Assembly (NCBI GenBank): GCA_026874595.1
Contig: CM049322.1
Span: forward strand, 47,463,840 to 47,527,839
Length of the DNA: 64,000 bases
Direction: 5' to 3'
Source of the DNA: Sipunculus nudus
Taxonomy: Eukaryota; Annelida; Sipuncula; Golfingiida; Sipunculidae
The notes under the pieces were generated by a model. The model worked only from the letters and a program-made list of their open reading frames with translations. It was not told the origin of the DNA and did no database searches. A program made the translations under genes and the position numbers. Shown here piece after piece: positions 35,936 through 48,337 of this stretch. Numbering within the stretch: position 1 is the stretch's first letter; the number at the start of each line of letters is the position of its first letter.

Positions 35936-38570
35936 ACTGTCAAACTATCCGAACAACATCATTACTGTCACAGTCTCACACCAATAACATCACTGGCCCA
36001 CAATCATTCAAACAACGTCAATACCCAATCCATCATCACTCCCACATAATAATACCAACATCATCACTGTCACACCATCACACCTACGGCATAACTTTCA
36101 CAACCTAACATAAACATCATTATTATCACTCTCACGCAAACAGCATCTCTGTCACAGCCTCAAAACTTCATCATCATTGTCAAAACATTACTCCTGCGCC
36201 ATCAATGTCATAACATCACTCCATTATCAATAGTGTCACACCATCATACCTGCAGCATAACTGTCACAAGCTAACATCAACATCCTTATAGTCACAAACT
36301 CACACCAACATATCACTGTCAACGCCTTAAACTAACAACAGCACTGTCACACCATCAAGCCATCAGAATCACTGTCACAGATTCACAGAAAAAATATTAA
36401 TCTCCCACCATCACACCAACAACATCACTCTCCCACCATCACACAAACATTATCCACCACTGTCACAGCCCGCAACTCACAGCATAAGCATCAATTTCCC
36501 ACCATCATAGCAAAAGCATCACTCTCTCACCATCACACCAACATCATAACTGTCGCATCTTCATACCGACAACATCACTGTTACACATCACACCAACATA
36601 TTCACTTTCACAGCCTCTTAGCAAAAGCGTCATTATCCCACCACCACACCAGCACCATCACATTGACAACATCATATTAACTTCATCACTGTTACAACCT
36701 CAAACCTACATCATCACTGTCAGACGTTTATGCCAATATAATCACTGTCACACCGTTACACCTGCATCATCAATGTCACACCTAGGCATCACTGTCATAA
36801 CCTCACACCAATTTCATCACCGTCCCTTTCCTTAAACCAACATCATCACTGTCACACCATCACACAAACATGGTCGCTGTCACACCATTACATCTACCAC
36901 ATCACTCTAATAACCTCACACCTACTTCATCCCTGTCACAAGCTCACACTAGCACCTTCACTGTCACAGCATCACTTCAACATCATCACTGTCATACCAT
37001 CACACCAGCAACATCACTTTCTCATTACTACATTAGCATCGACACTGTTACACCATTACACCCACATCATCACAGTGCTATCATCATATCAACATACTCA
37101 CTGTCACACCCTCATACCAACACAGTCACTACCATACCATCACACCTACCTACTCACTGTCACAACCTCACACAAATATTATCATTTTCGCAACTTAAGA
37201 CAAACATCATCACTGTCACACCGCATCTCAACTTTATCATTGGCTCAACCTCACAATAATTACATCACTGCCCTATCAAACCTACGTCAATAATGTCCCA
37301 TCATCACAATATATTCACTGTCACACCCTGTCACCAACACCATCACTCTCATACCGTCACACCAACATCACCACTGTCACAACCTCAAACCAACATCATC
37401 ACTATCAGAGCATAACACCAACATCATCACTGACATACAATCACACCTGCATCATCACAGTCATACCATCAGACCTACACAAATATAATCTCTGTCACTG
37501 AATCACACCTACAGCACCACTGTCACAACCTCACACCTACAGCGTCTGTCACAACTTCACACCAACATCCTCTCTGTATCAACATCACCCCTACAGCATA
37601 TCTGTCACAACCTCACACCCACAGCATCTCTGTCACAACCTCACACCTACAGCATCTGTCACAACTTCACACCAACATCATCTCTGTATCAACATCACCC
37701 TACAGCATTTCTGTCACAACCTCATACCCACAGCATGTCTGTCACAACCTCACACCTAGAGCATCTGTTACAACCTCACACCTACATCATCTCTGTCTCA
37801 ACCTCACACAACCTCACACCTACAGCATTTCTGTCACAACCTCACACGTACATCATCTCTTTCACTGAATCACACCTACATCATCTCTGTCACAACATCA
37901 CACCTATAGCATCTCTGTCACAACCTCACACCAACATCATCTCTGTCACTTAATCACACCTACATCATCTCTGTCACTGAATCATACCTACAGCGTCAAT
38001 GTCACAACCTCACTCCAACATCATATCTGTCACAGAATCATACCTGCATCATCTTTGTCATATCCTCACACCTACATCATCTCTGTCACTGAGTAACGCC
38101 TGCAGCATCTCTGTCACAACCTCATAACTACATCATTTCTGTCACTGAATCACACTAAAAGCATCACTCTCACAACCTCACACCTACAGCATCACTGTCA
38201 CAACCTAAACCCAACATCATTACTGTCACAACATCACGCCAACATCACCACTGTCACAAAATCACAAAGAATTACTGTCACACCAACACACAAACATCAT
38301 CACTGTGCCAGACTCATACTAACATCATCAATGTCACAGACATACATGAACATCATCACTGTCACACCAACAATTATCACAGTCACAACCTTACTCCAAC
38401 ATCATCACTGTCACAACATCACACCAATAATCATTACAGTCACAACCTCACACCATCATAATCACTGGCACAGCTTCACCTAACATCACCACTGTCACAA
38501 TCTCACGTCATCACTGCCGCACCATCACCCCAACACCATTACTGTTATAGATTCACAAAAACATGATCGC
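35936..38570 (+). repeat. CATCACTGTCACAACCTCA-type minisatellite
   Basis: About 2.6 kb of diverged units of roughly 30 bases built from ACATCATCACTGTCACA and ACCTCACACC. A higher-order repeat of exactly 110 bases is visible at 37535 and 37645 (both start ACCTACAGC-TCTGTCACAAC). The Thr/Ser/His-rich frames at 36870-37293 and 37735-37953 follow from the repeat. Degenerate traces continue to about 38860. Confidence 0.9.
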
Positions 38571-39560
38571 AGTGGCAAACACGCATTTTTGGCTAGTATG
38601 ATGACTGGATCATTGAAGGTTTACTTAAATATCACAAAAAGCAGTATTCAAATAATTAGCATTACATTCTCATAACTGCATGGCCATTTCATTTTCGCAA
38701 AATGCATCATCGCTTTCTCTTCTTCACAGGGCATTTAACACCACCGCTTCCTCACACGGACATCACACTGTCACAATCACAACTTCCTCACAAAAGTGTC
38801 ATCACTATTCCAATTTAATCACACTAAATTAAAGTCAATGTCATCATTGCCTTAAACATTCGCAGAATAATTACTCTTTTTGTACTTTTTAAAAAGTTTA
38901 ATATGAGAAGATGAACTCTTCTCTTAAAATATAAAAACAAATAACCATAAAGCAGATATTAGCTGTTTTCCTAGAATTCAAGTTAAATGGTTGCATTAAA
39001 ACCTCAGAGAATTTCTACATTAAAAGAGCACGTCAATCAAAAATATTAAAATTGTATTGACCTTATTCACACACTTTTACTGTATTAATAATAAAATGCC
39101 TGATGTTAAACAAATCAAATAAAGTAAAACGAAAATTCTTCTTTATTACACTGCATCCATTCTTCTTATTCGATTGTCAACCAAAATGTTGATTTTAACC
39201 AGTGCGCTAATACGAGCACGCACACATACACACATAAATATATATATAGATACTGCACATGGGTAGGGATAATTATTAATAATGACAAATATTTACCATT
39301 TATGTTAACAACTATAAAGTATATAGTATGAAAAGTCAATTTTATCGATCATGAACAACCGTTTATTGGATTTGTTTACTATTATATTTATCTTATTTAG
39401 ATGTTAAATATAGCTTATTTTAATTATTTGATTAACAGATGTGAGAACAATTGTAAAACATTAAACGCTTTATATAAAAAAGATGTTAGGAAGAGATCAT
39501 TTCGGGAATTAAGACTATGAACAAATAGCCAATATACAGTAGGTCTTTATTTCACTTCAG
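38571..39560 (+). other. AT-rich sequence upstream of the NACHT exon, probably intron
   Basis: No frame resembling a death-fold, CARD or other NLR N-terminal domain. It ends in TCTTTATTTCACTTCAG, a good splice acceptor at 39544-39560. Confidence 0.5.
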
Positions 39561-41538
39561 TTTACCAGTGGACAGAGAGGTCGGCTGATGTTTCTATCAG
39601 GTGAGCCTGGGGTCGGGAAGTCTACCATCTCACGTAGAATCTGTGTGGACTGGAGCAACATCATCCTGGACAAGAAAATAAACATGACCATATTGGAGAA
39701 GGAAATACTCGGTAAATTCAAATATGTGATTCCTATCATTCTCAGGGATGTCAAAGACGAACAGGAGTTGGTTGGTGTAATAAAGGAACAATTAATGTTA
39801 GAAAAGACAGATGCGCAGGAGCTATATAAAGTCATCACAGAGGAGGCAAGGTCCACTTTGTTCCTGCTAGATGGCTATGATGAGTACAGAGAGAAAACGT
39901 CTAGTGAAATAACAAACCTGGTGCACAGAGAACTGTTCCCTTACGCCCATGTATTTATTACGTCCAGACGTTCATCAGACTCTCATTTTACTGGCCAAAA
40001 GAATCTTCCCGAGACTGAGGTGTTACTCAGAGGTTTCTCACCAGAGGGCGTTAGGGAATATGTTAGAAAATCATTCAATAAGACCAGTGGTAAAGGAAAG
40101 AAATTACTAAAGAAAATAGAAAAATCCGAAGATCTCATACACCTGAGTCGTTACCCGGCCTTATTGTTATTAATGTGCTCTTTATGGGAAGAAACCAATC
40201 AATTGGCCAAAACAATCGCGGGCTTTTACCGTGATTTCATTAAATATTCATGTTGTAGATTTGAGCGAAAATATGTTCTTAAAACAGAAACACATAAACA
40301 TGTAGACATAATTCATCATTATTTCCCAAATTTGATGAAGTTAGGTGAAATAGCAACAGAAGGAATGACCGGAGACAGACTGGAATTAACATTCCCGTCT
40401 GATAAGGCCACACATTTAGATGAGACAACCTGGAAACTTGGGTTCCTAATAGAAGAAACATCAACAAAAAAAGAGACACGGATTTCGTTTGTACATAAAA
40501 CCGTACAGGAATGGTTTGTCGCTTATTACATTGTTAATTCTAAAAAATCAAAACAAGAGGAACTTTTAATTCATTTCTGCAGCTCGCCCCAGGCATTCAG
40601 AGATTCCTCTATGGTAGTTACCTTTACCGCTGCTCTAGGAGGAGAGGACATTCTGAAACAAATGCAAACAATAATACAAGGTAAGGAGGACATGTGGAAG
40701 ATGCAGACCTCACTACAGCTTAGTTATTTATCAGAACACAATGAGGCTGAATTGATCCTGCCCGAGGTGGTAGAGTTATACATTACAGATAAATATCTCG
40801 AACATGTTTATGTTAAATATCTTTCCATGGACGCAGACAAGGTGGTCGATCTTACAGTGACGTCAGATGTTGAAAGGGACATGCGTCTGCTACAATATTT
40901 AAACGCTCCATCGTTAACACGGCTTTCGTTGTCAGTGAGCCTGTTTGGTCCCTCAATACTCTGTCCGTAAGGGTCACGTGACACAGGGACTTGACATCAC
41001 ACTCACAAACTTCCCTTTACAAACGCTGAAAGTGGAACGGTTTAACCGCCTTGGTAGGAACTTGATATTATATAAAGATGACCATGAAACTTCACCTGTG
41101 AGTGTTGATGATGGTGATTGTACTTATCCCGCCCTCCTGGCCATAATTAGAGTAGTGCCACGGATACTGACAATGGAGAAATTAGAATTTTATGAAACCA
41201 ACCTGACCGGAGTAGCTCTCCGCACACTCACAGAATATCTGCCTGATACACATCTCATAACACTCACATTCAGGGCCTGCAGGCTCACATCACAGGATGT
41301 TTTGTCAGTAGTGGACAAAATTCCAGAATGTCGAACCCTCAAAAACTTCCTGGTTGAAAAAGCTTTTCTGGATGACAACATATTCCAGCTAATAAACAAC
41401 ACAGACAACTTTGCGGGCCTTAGGTCACTACAGCTGGAAAGTTCTCTTTTAGCTTGGTATGGTATATCTGCCAATGTAAGAGATAAAATAAAACAAACCC
41501 TGACAGAGAAATTTCCTAATCTGGATCTAAGGCTGTAA
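39561..41538 (+). CDS. NACHT-domain NTPase with LRR-like C-terminus (NLR-like), frameshifted
   Basis: A large exon. A splice acceptor ends at 39560 and the frame is open from 39561 (FTSGQRGRL before the methionine at 39588), so the ATG is probably internal and earlier exons are missing. Numbering from that Met: Walker A GEPGVGKST at 5-13; Walker B LFLLDGYDEY at 91-100; sensor-1-like VFITSRR at 122-128; GFSPEGVREYV at 149-159; RYPALLLLMCSLW at 188-200; and FVHKTVQEWFVAYY at 301-314, the helical segment typical of NACHT proteins. These are signal-transducing NTPases that oligomerise on activation, often in innate immunity. The first frame stops at 40970. The second (open from 40939 to 41538) continues without a gap as leucine-rich repeats such as LITLTFRACRLTSQDVLSVV. 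Frame 0 changes to frame +1 between 40939 and 40967, as expected for one extra base. The GTAAGG at 40967 cannot mark an intron joining the two frames: a 20-base intron to the nearest CAG gives the wrong frame. Pseudogene, allele or sequencing error remain possible. Confidence 0.88.
40939..40970 (+). other. Frameshift interval in the NACHT gene
   Basis: The second frame has a TGA at 40936-40938 and the first a TAA at 40968-40970, so the shift must lie between. The sequence here is not a homopolymer, which makes a simple base-calling slip less likely than a real indel. Confidence 0.75.
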
Positions 41539-41997
41539 ACCGCACTTAAGTACAGAAATGATAAAAGTAAAGCAACCATATATCAAAGTGGTGTTCATAC
41601 AGACATTTTTCTTCGCCGCTACACCGTGCACCGGATGATCTGCAAAAACAAGGCGAGTTTGAGCCGAGATAAAAATTATACGACTTCGCTTCGAAGCTTA
41701 GAAACATTTCTGCACTTATTAATATTTTCAATTTACCAGTTAAACCGCCAGTCATTCAAAACCTCTGTTTGTTTGATCCGCTGGTGAGCAATGCAGCACA
41801 TAGCTCTAAAAAGGAGAGTAACTCCGCTGTGTTGTGTCCAAGCTGAAGCCTTACCTTAACAGATGTCTACCAGTTTAAACATAATCCCACCTTAATGGCA
41901 TGTGTTCTCTGTGGCTCAAGAATAACTGATCTGTCACCTGTAATCCAATTGGAATAGTGTACAATGCCGCTTTGAGGTGTATGTCTCGCTTAATAAA
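41539..41997 (+). promoter_or_regulatory. 3' untranslated region and AATAAA signal of the NACHT gene
   Basis: The first AATAAA in good context after the stop is at 41992-41997 (GCTTAATAAAATGTG), giving a 3' UTR of about 460 bases. No other gene lies between. Confidence 0.5.
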
Positions 41998-42922
41998 ATG
42001 TGAAATACATATTTTACTTTCAAATTGGCTTATTTTATGAATGAGATCATAGCTAAGCGGTAGCGCGCATACAGATACAGTATAGGTAGGGTTATTTTAA
42101 AACACTTTTAACATACCTACATTCAATATAAAACATATAGGCGGGGAATAACAAGACATAGTACACAGACTTAAATATATGTTTTACTATTAACTATTGA
42201 AAGTTGATAAACAACACTTAATTTGTGATATATGCTACGAAGACGTTTTGCTAAGGGAAAATATTGGGCCGATATGAACCCATGTGGGTAATGCACATGT
42301 CCAGCCTTTCAATTCTAAGGAGGCTTGGAGACGGTTTTATATGCACCCCGTACCGTATTATATTTTAGGTTTCTCTTGAATGATAAACGAGATGCAACAA
42401 TGACTCCTCTGCTGTTTTGCAATGCAATCAAGGAATTCTTTCTTTGTGGTTGTAACCGAAATTGATTATTGGCAATACTTTTTTTGTTTCTAATGGTAAA
42501 TCTTTCTTTTATTTTACAAGCATCAAGTACAGCATCATTACAGTCACATACCATGTCCTTCCTTCTATTTATTATAGAAGCGTTTCTATAACGTTCCTAT
42601 TGGTATTTAGTGTCTATTAGTTCTTTATATATAACATTCGCAAAGTTCTTGTTTTTTATAGTTTATGCAAATCTATTTTGTATGGTATTTAGTAATGGGC
42701 CCAACTTTTATTTCAATTCTTTCCTCCAAGTCACTCAAATTCAATCAATTAAGCTCGTAACGTGTATTTTTAATGGTCGCTTTAGTTGTATTAACCGAAT
42801 CATCATACGATAGAAAGGAGTGATTTTTCTCCATTGTTTTTAACAATTTTAAACACCTAAGTGATGCCGGAATTGTAAGAAGTTTATCATGTACAATATA
42901 TTTATCAATTTTCATGTACAAG
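41998..42922. other. Non-coding spacer between the NACHT gene and the LTR element
   Basis: A minus-strand 79-codon frame at 42315-42554 has no recognisable domain. Nothing else is supportable. Confidence 0.4.
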
Positions 42923-43253
42923 TGTAACGACCCGCGCTTTGCCCCGGAGTTTTTAATCCGAGCCAATGACGAGGTTCCTCGGGATCTCACGGTCCGAGCT
43001 GTACACCGAACCAATCCACAGTACCTATATACCGATGTTGACTAGTTCACCAGGCTGCGGCATTCTTCTTCTTAGCTTATCCCGTTGTTATTTCCCCTGG
43101 TCTTGACCAACAACGAACCTGTGCCCTGGATCTTCCAGCCCTCTTTCTCACTACGTCACTTTCTACCAAGTCATCCATAACTGAATACATCTGTAAATAC
43201 ATACTCTATAGGGGTTCGCCACATTCCTCCCCCTTCCCCCCACCCCCTCTTAG
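42923..43253 (-). repeat. 3' LTR of the element
   Basis: Shares long stretches with 46983-47262, such as GCCAATGACGAGGTTCCTCG and CCGAGCTGTACACCGAA. It has about 50 bases that the other LTR lacks (around 43095-43145). Differences are numerous, so the insertion is old. Confidence 0.8.
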
Positions 43254-43281
43254 CTTCAACCGTCCCCAGTTGACATGCGTA
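43254..43281 (-). other. Polypurine tract
   Basis: Reads on the minus strand as a run of almost only G and A (interrupted by one T) directly before the 3' LTR. Confidence 0.65.
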
Positions 43282-45041
43282 TTAAACACTTCACTTAAAT
43301 CTCAAACATTAACCTAGGTATTAATAATTACATAAGTTACATTATCAAAATATGAACCCATATCACATATTTAAACATCAGATACACAGACCATGTTTTT
43401 TCATCATTAACGGCAACGAACATACCAAAACGGATTATAGTCACCCGGTCAGCTCCTTCGGCTACCTAACATTCTTATATGCCCCAAGGGGGAGCTTTCC
43501 TCTTGTCTCGTTTCGTTCTCAATCATTTTGGGCTCTGTGTTCGCAAAGCATCGACATAATTAAATGTACTCGATATTAAATGTTTAACTGGAAAACTAAT
43601 GTAATTTTTGTAATCTACATAAATCCCCACCTATTGTTTCATTCAATTTAAATACAAATCCACATTAAACATGATAATAGTTTGTATCTTTACTTGATTC
43701 CGGGGATATACCTATCGAAACACGTTAGGTAAAATGCACGGACTACTACATTTGGTGGATCAGAAAAGGTCTAGCTAAACCTACTATCTCTGCTAATTTG
43801 GTAGTTCTTCATATGGCATATCTTGTCACACAAGGGCATACTTCAAAACAAGACTGTTAACCTTGGTGGGTTCCGCCATAGAAACCAGTTCACCAAATTT
43901 ATGAGCCTAAATTCCCTGCCCAAATACAGCCTGCCATGTCAGCCTTTTACCAATTATGCATGTCTCTCCACCGGTCTCTCTACGCGAAAACCACGGCCTA
44001 GCTCAACCCTTTCAACCGCTAAGCTCATCGCCCTATCCCTCGCGCCCCTATCATTAATTCCCTCGATATGAGATGGGAATGCCCGTGGAGGAATCCCAGC
44101 AACTCAATCCGGGGTTCACCTCCCTCCAAGTCATCCTCAGCATCATCATCATCAGTTAATTTTCTCGCAATCATACGCGATACCTGGGGAGGAATCTCGT
44201 CTTTTCGATGTCCCAGGTCACTTCTTGGCACATGAGCGAATCTGCACGCAATGATCTGAACAAGTCTGCAAATATTATCCGCCATGCCGCCCTGTTGGAA
44301 TTTCACTGGATGTAGTCACAATAGAACGTGCAGTACAAATATCTGTCTCTCAAGCAGTGAAGTGCCACAGAAGACACATAAACTGTCCAATCAGGTTACC
44401 AATTGTCATTGTAAAATACTGTACAATAGGCTATTCTCTATCTTTTCAAGAGAGAATGTACTAAAATATAGCCTTGACTGTTAAAACCGCGATACAACAA
44501 AATCACCAGACTCATAAACTTCAACATCGAACTGCTGTGCCAAGTTAAACATAAACTGAACAATATAATTATTGTAATAAGTTTTATTTAAAATCCCAAA
44601 GTAATGAATAATTAAAAAATAAATATCTTAATAATCCTCAGCTGACATTCCAGTTAAACTGAATATCAGAGCATATGATTTCAGCATGAAATATCCAATA
44701 TCACATCACATATGCAACAAATACATAATGATTTGATCTCTGGTTCCAGCCAAAATAATTAAATATTATGCTCAAATTACAAACTCAATAATATATACTT
44801 TCCCAGTACCCACTTTGATAGAAAAATCAAATGTCTTGTATAAATTAATCTCTCATCACCATTCTATAGCCTGGTCAGTGGCGCCATCTGTCAGCCATGA
44901 CATAAACAAATGTGACGTTTCTTTGTGCTCTCCTTGAACACAGGTCATTGGCGACATTTATCGAGCATTACTGAAAAATAGCTTCCTTTAAAACTTATAC
45001 AATGTAAAAACTAGATATTTCTTGGCACCGCAGGTGCCATA
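43282..45041 (-). other. Internal region of the LTR element, left part
   Basis: No retroviral-type protein domain is recognisable. A CpG-richer patch lies at about 43970-44290 and includes the unrecognised 93-codon minus-strand frame, which could be a relic of an element protein or by-product. Confidence 0.45.
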
Positions 45042-46573
45042 GTATCCCCAGACAATTAACTCCCCCCCCCCCCTTCCTCCCAGCCTCGAAGTATAGGATC
45101 CCATCTGGAATTCAGATGCCGAGACTGACACTTGGCAAGCCACCATGGTTTCTTATAAGTATGGGCATATTTAAGGTAAAGGTCACTCTCATAGGAGAGG
45201 TCATGATCCAAATTGAAATATATTTATTCCATAACCCATGTCTATATACATGATATGAAAGACATCTGTCAATTGTTTTTTTATTTATTATGCTCACAGT
45301 GCTGTAAAGTTGCAATGGTGAGGTAATACAAGGTGCGAAAGCAAGAAAACAACACAAGGTGGCGCTACCTGTTTTAACATTATCGCTGCTGTGACCTTGA
45401 AAAAAAATGTATCAAGGTCACCCATGTTCAAATTTGACCTAGCCGTTGATAAGATGCATAATTTTAAAAAAAAGTTATTCCGTTTAAACATAATTTTACC
45501 AAGAAAACAACATGTTTTCTGCAGAAAACAATGCTATCAACGACCTTATGTCAATTTGATCTTTGGACCAATCCATGCATCCCTCAGTGAGATATTAAAG
45601 TTAACATCATTTCAGCGTTATCGCGTCTGTGACCCTGAAAAATGCGGTCATTCATATTCGAAATTGGCCTAGCCCTTGATGAGATGCATCAAAACTGTAG
45701 GTTTGGTGACTGTACCACAAATTCTTTTTGAATTATTGCCCTAATATCATTTTAGCATAATCGCTGCTGTGACCTTGAAAAAATGCATCAAGGTCATCCA
45801 TGTTCAAACATGACCTAGCCGTTGATAAGATGCATCAAATCTGTGGGTTTGGTGACTGTACCTCAAATTCTTACAAAGTTATTGCGTTAACATTATTTTA
45901 ACAAAAAAAGACACAAGGTGGCGCCACCTGTCTTTTTCAGAGCTATCCAAGATCTTCGCACAATTTGATTTTTGGATCATTCCATGGATTTTCTACTGAG
46001 ATATTAAAGATTTTGTGTGTATTTCACCAAATATGGGAATAATCGAGGTCAAGGCCACGCTCATAGGAAAGGTCATGACCCAAATTTAAATAAACATCAT
46101 CCCATAACCCATATCTATGTATATGCATAATATAAAAGAAATCTGTACATTCGTTTTTGACTTATGATGCTCACAGTACTGTCAAGTGGCAATTTTGGTA
46201 GTATTAAAAGGCACGAAAACAAGTAAAGAATAATGGGTGGCGCCACCAGTTTCTGAAACATGACAACCCTATCCATGATCTTTGGTCAACTTGATATTGG
46301 GATCAATCCATGCAAGATTTCATGAGATATTTAATAATTTGTGTAATTTCCCCAGAACTGGAAATATTCAAGGTCAAGGACACTCTCCCAGTAAAGGTAA
46401 TGACCTCATTTTATATAGGCGTCGTCCTCTCACCCATGTCTATACATATACCAAGTTTGGTAAAGATCCGTGAAATATTTTGATATAGTTATCGCGCCAA
46501 CAAGATTTATATGCGGCGGCGGCTGCGGGACCGTCATGAAAACATAGTATTCCCTGACTTTGTCTGGGGATAC
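45042..46573. mobile_element. Nested element with 14-bp perfect terminal inverted repeats
   Basis: GTATCCCCAGACAA (45042-45055) and its exact complement (46560-46573) bound 1.5 kb inside the LTR element. The interior is itself repetitive. TGACCTTGAAAAAA-ATG-ATCAAGGTCA-type segments recur at about 45391, 45630 (degenerate) and 45770, and two longer halves (about 45110-45360 and 46010-46250) share the CTCATAGGA-AGGTCATGA and ATAACCCAT-TCTAT stretches. No transposase frame. Probably a non-autonomous DNA transposon. A target duplication was not seen. Confidence 0.6.
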
Positions 46574-46982
46574 AATTACGACTCAAATGTCATCAAAACA
46601 CCGTAATTATCCAAGCATGCCGTGCCACCAAAATCTGTATCTCAAAATGTAGAGTTTCACCCACCACAATCATCCAACCTGACGTGCTGTCCCGTGCTGC
46701 AGGTTCTTACCGGGGTGGGTTGGAATTTGATGACGTATTTGGTCCAATGTTTCTAGTTTGCAAGTTACTGGTCAGAGTTCATTATGGAAACACGACAACC
46801 ATGGCTCATGCAATAAACAAAAGGCAGACGTATAGATTTAAATGATTGTTAACAAATAAAGAAGAATTACAAGAAATTACACACGATCCTTTTACATTGA
46901 AATCTCATCCCCATCAATCCCACTGGCCCACGCGTCTTTGGTTCTCCCAGCTATATGCAGGGCTGGACGCCATATTGCATGT

Positions 46983-47262
46983 TGTAACTCTAGGCTAGCG
47001 GAGTTTTTAATTCGAGCCAATGACGAGGTTCCTCGGGATGTCACGGCCCGAGCTGTACACCGAAACAACCCACAGTACCTACATACCGATGCTGACTAAT
47101 TCACCAGGCTGTGGCTCGCTTCTTCTCAGCTTATCCTGATGTTATTTCTCACTACGTCACTTCCTGCCAAGTCATCCGTAACTGAATAGATCTGTTAACA
47201 TGTGTGACGTCGTAACTAAGTTCGAACAAAGATCAAATCGTACCCTTTAGGGGTTCGCCACT
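46983..47262 (-). repeat. 5' LTR of the element
   Basis: Counterpart of 42923-43253. About ten bases inside on the minus strand is a TGGCGTCCAGCC stretch that could serve as primer-binding site, but I cannot assign a tRNA. Confidence 0.75.
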
Positions 47263-47529
47263 CAAGTAAAAAATAATATATGAAACACAATTTCGTGAAA
47301 ATTCAAAAGAGTGATTCATCCACAGAATGCGCATTTCTAAGTATTATTAAGACAGTATTTATGTTTTGGTAATGTTGCGTTATTTTTATTTACGTTATTG
47401 CGTTACCTGATTCGTTGGTACGCTGGTTTGATAGCTGTTTGCAATTTTACACAAAAAGTATTGAACAGATTTTGATTAAAAAATAAGAAAGTTTAGGGCA
47501 ACAGGCACGGAAGGATCCATTAAATGTCA
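47263..47529. other. Short non-coding spacer
   Basis: Nothing recognisable between the LTR element and block alpha copy 2. Confidence 0.5.
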
Positions 47530-47550
47530 GATGTAATCTTGATCATCCTC

Positions 47551-47609
<59 letters not shown>
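47551..47609. repeat. (TA)n microsatellite
   Basis: Long TA run with one AA interruption near the left end. Confidence 0.95.
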
Positions 47610-47611
<2 letters not shown>

Positions 47612-48316
47612 ATATTCGAAGTCTTCTTTTCTATTGTGATATAGGGGGATTCCAAAGCTTGCTCTGCCATTCACTGGGAAAACCCTTGTTACTAAACCGT
47701 GGCACTGTGTAAACACATGACTCGCCATGATATGTAGACATGTAAAGTCTACGTTCTCTTTACATTAAGATGTTCAGGAGTGTGATCTGAGATGTTCCTA
47801 CGTTTGGAAGTAATGTTAATTACTATTACGTGTCTGTTAATTACTTTAAGGTGTCTGCTTGGCGTCGTCTCTGTTTAAGATCATCCGGGAGTTACGAGAC
47901 TTAGAGGAAGCGGGGTTACCTAAAAAGAAGATTCGAATATATATGACATTATTTTTTTAAACAATTTTTAAAAAATCTTTTTCAATTTACATCTGGTACT
48001 CGTTATATATCACTATGCCGAAGAACATAGCAATTCGATAACATTTTATGATAGGATGCAAGGATTGGAAAAGTGTATCATGTACACAAGCTCCCTATTG
48101 ATATAAAGGTCTTAAAACTGTTATTGATCAGGTTACTATGAAAAAGAGACACCACAATATAAGCGTCAAGCCTGAAGCTGGTGATCCGAGCTTGCCACCA
48201 ACAACACTGATGCAGCGTAGGTATAAACGTGACAATATAACGCTGATCTCCCCCGAATAGTCCCAACACAACCATCAAAGACCCCTGGTGACAGATAGAT
48301 AAACACAGCATATGCC

Positions 48317-48337
48317 GAGAGAGAGAGAGAGAGAGAG
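48317..48337. repeat. (GA)n microsatellite
   Basis: GA run at the position matching 1728-1757 in copy 1. Confidence 0.95.

Larger units (their letters stand above)
42923..47262 (-). mobile_element. Non-autonomous LTR retrotransposon
   Basis: Two direct copies of an LTR (42923-43253 and 46983-47262) enclose 3.7 kb. On the minus strand the LTR begins TGTGGCGAACCCC (intact in the left copy) and ends GTTACA, fitting the TG...CA rule. A purine-rich tract (complement of 43254-43281) abuts the left LTR, as expected for the polypurine primer of second-strand synthesis, so the left copy is the 3' LTR. CAAG occurs at 42919-42922 and 47263-47266, a 4-bp target duplication typical of Ty3/gypsy-type integration. 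The interior shows no gag, protease, reverse transcriptase or integrase; the longest minus-strand frame (44025-44306, 93 codons, acidic) is unrecognised. Best read as a LARD-like non-autonomous element that later received the insertion at 45042-46573. Confidence 0.75.

Noticed and set aside
36870..37953. Thr/Ser/His-rich frames of 72-129 codons
   Set aside because: Direct translations of the CATCACTGTCACA minisatellite.
39557..39856. 99-codon minus-strand frame opposite the NACHT exon
   Set aside because: Shadow of the NACHT coding sequence.
40967..40986. Intron between GTAAGG and ACACAG in the NACHT gene
   Set aside because: Twenty bases is too short to splice, and removing it gives the third frame, not the frame of the LRR tail.
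44025..44306. 93-codon minus-strand frame as a gag gene
   Set aside because: Orientation and place inside the LTR element fit, but no gag motif such as a zinc knuckle is present and the frame is short.
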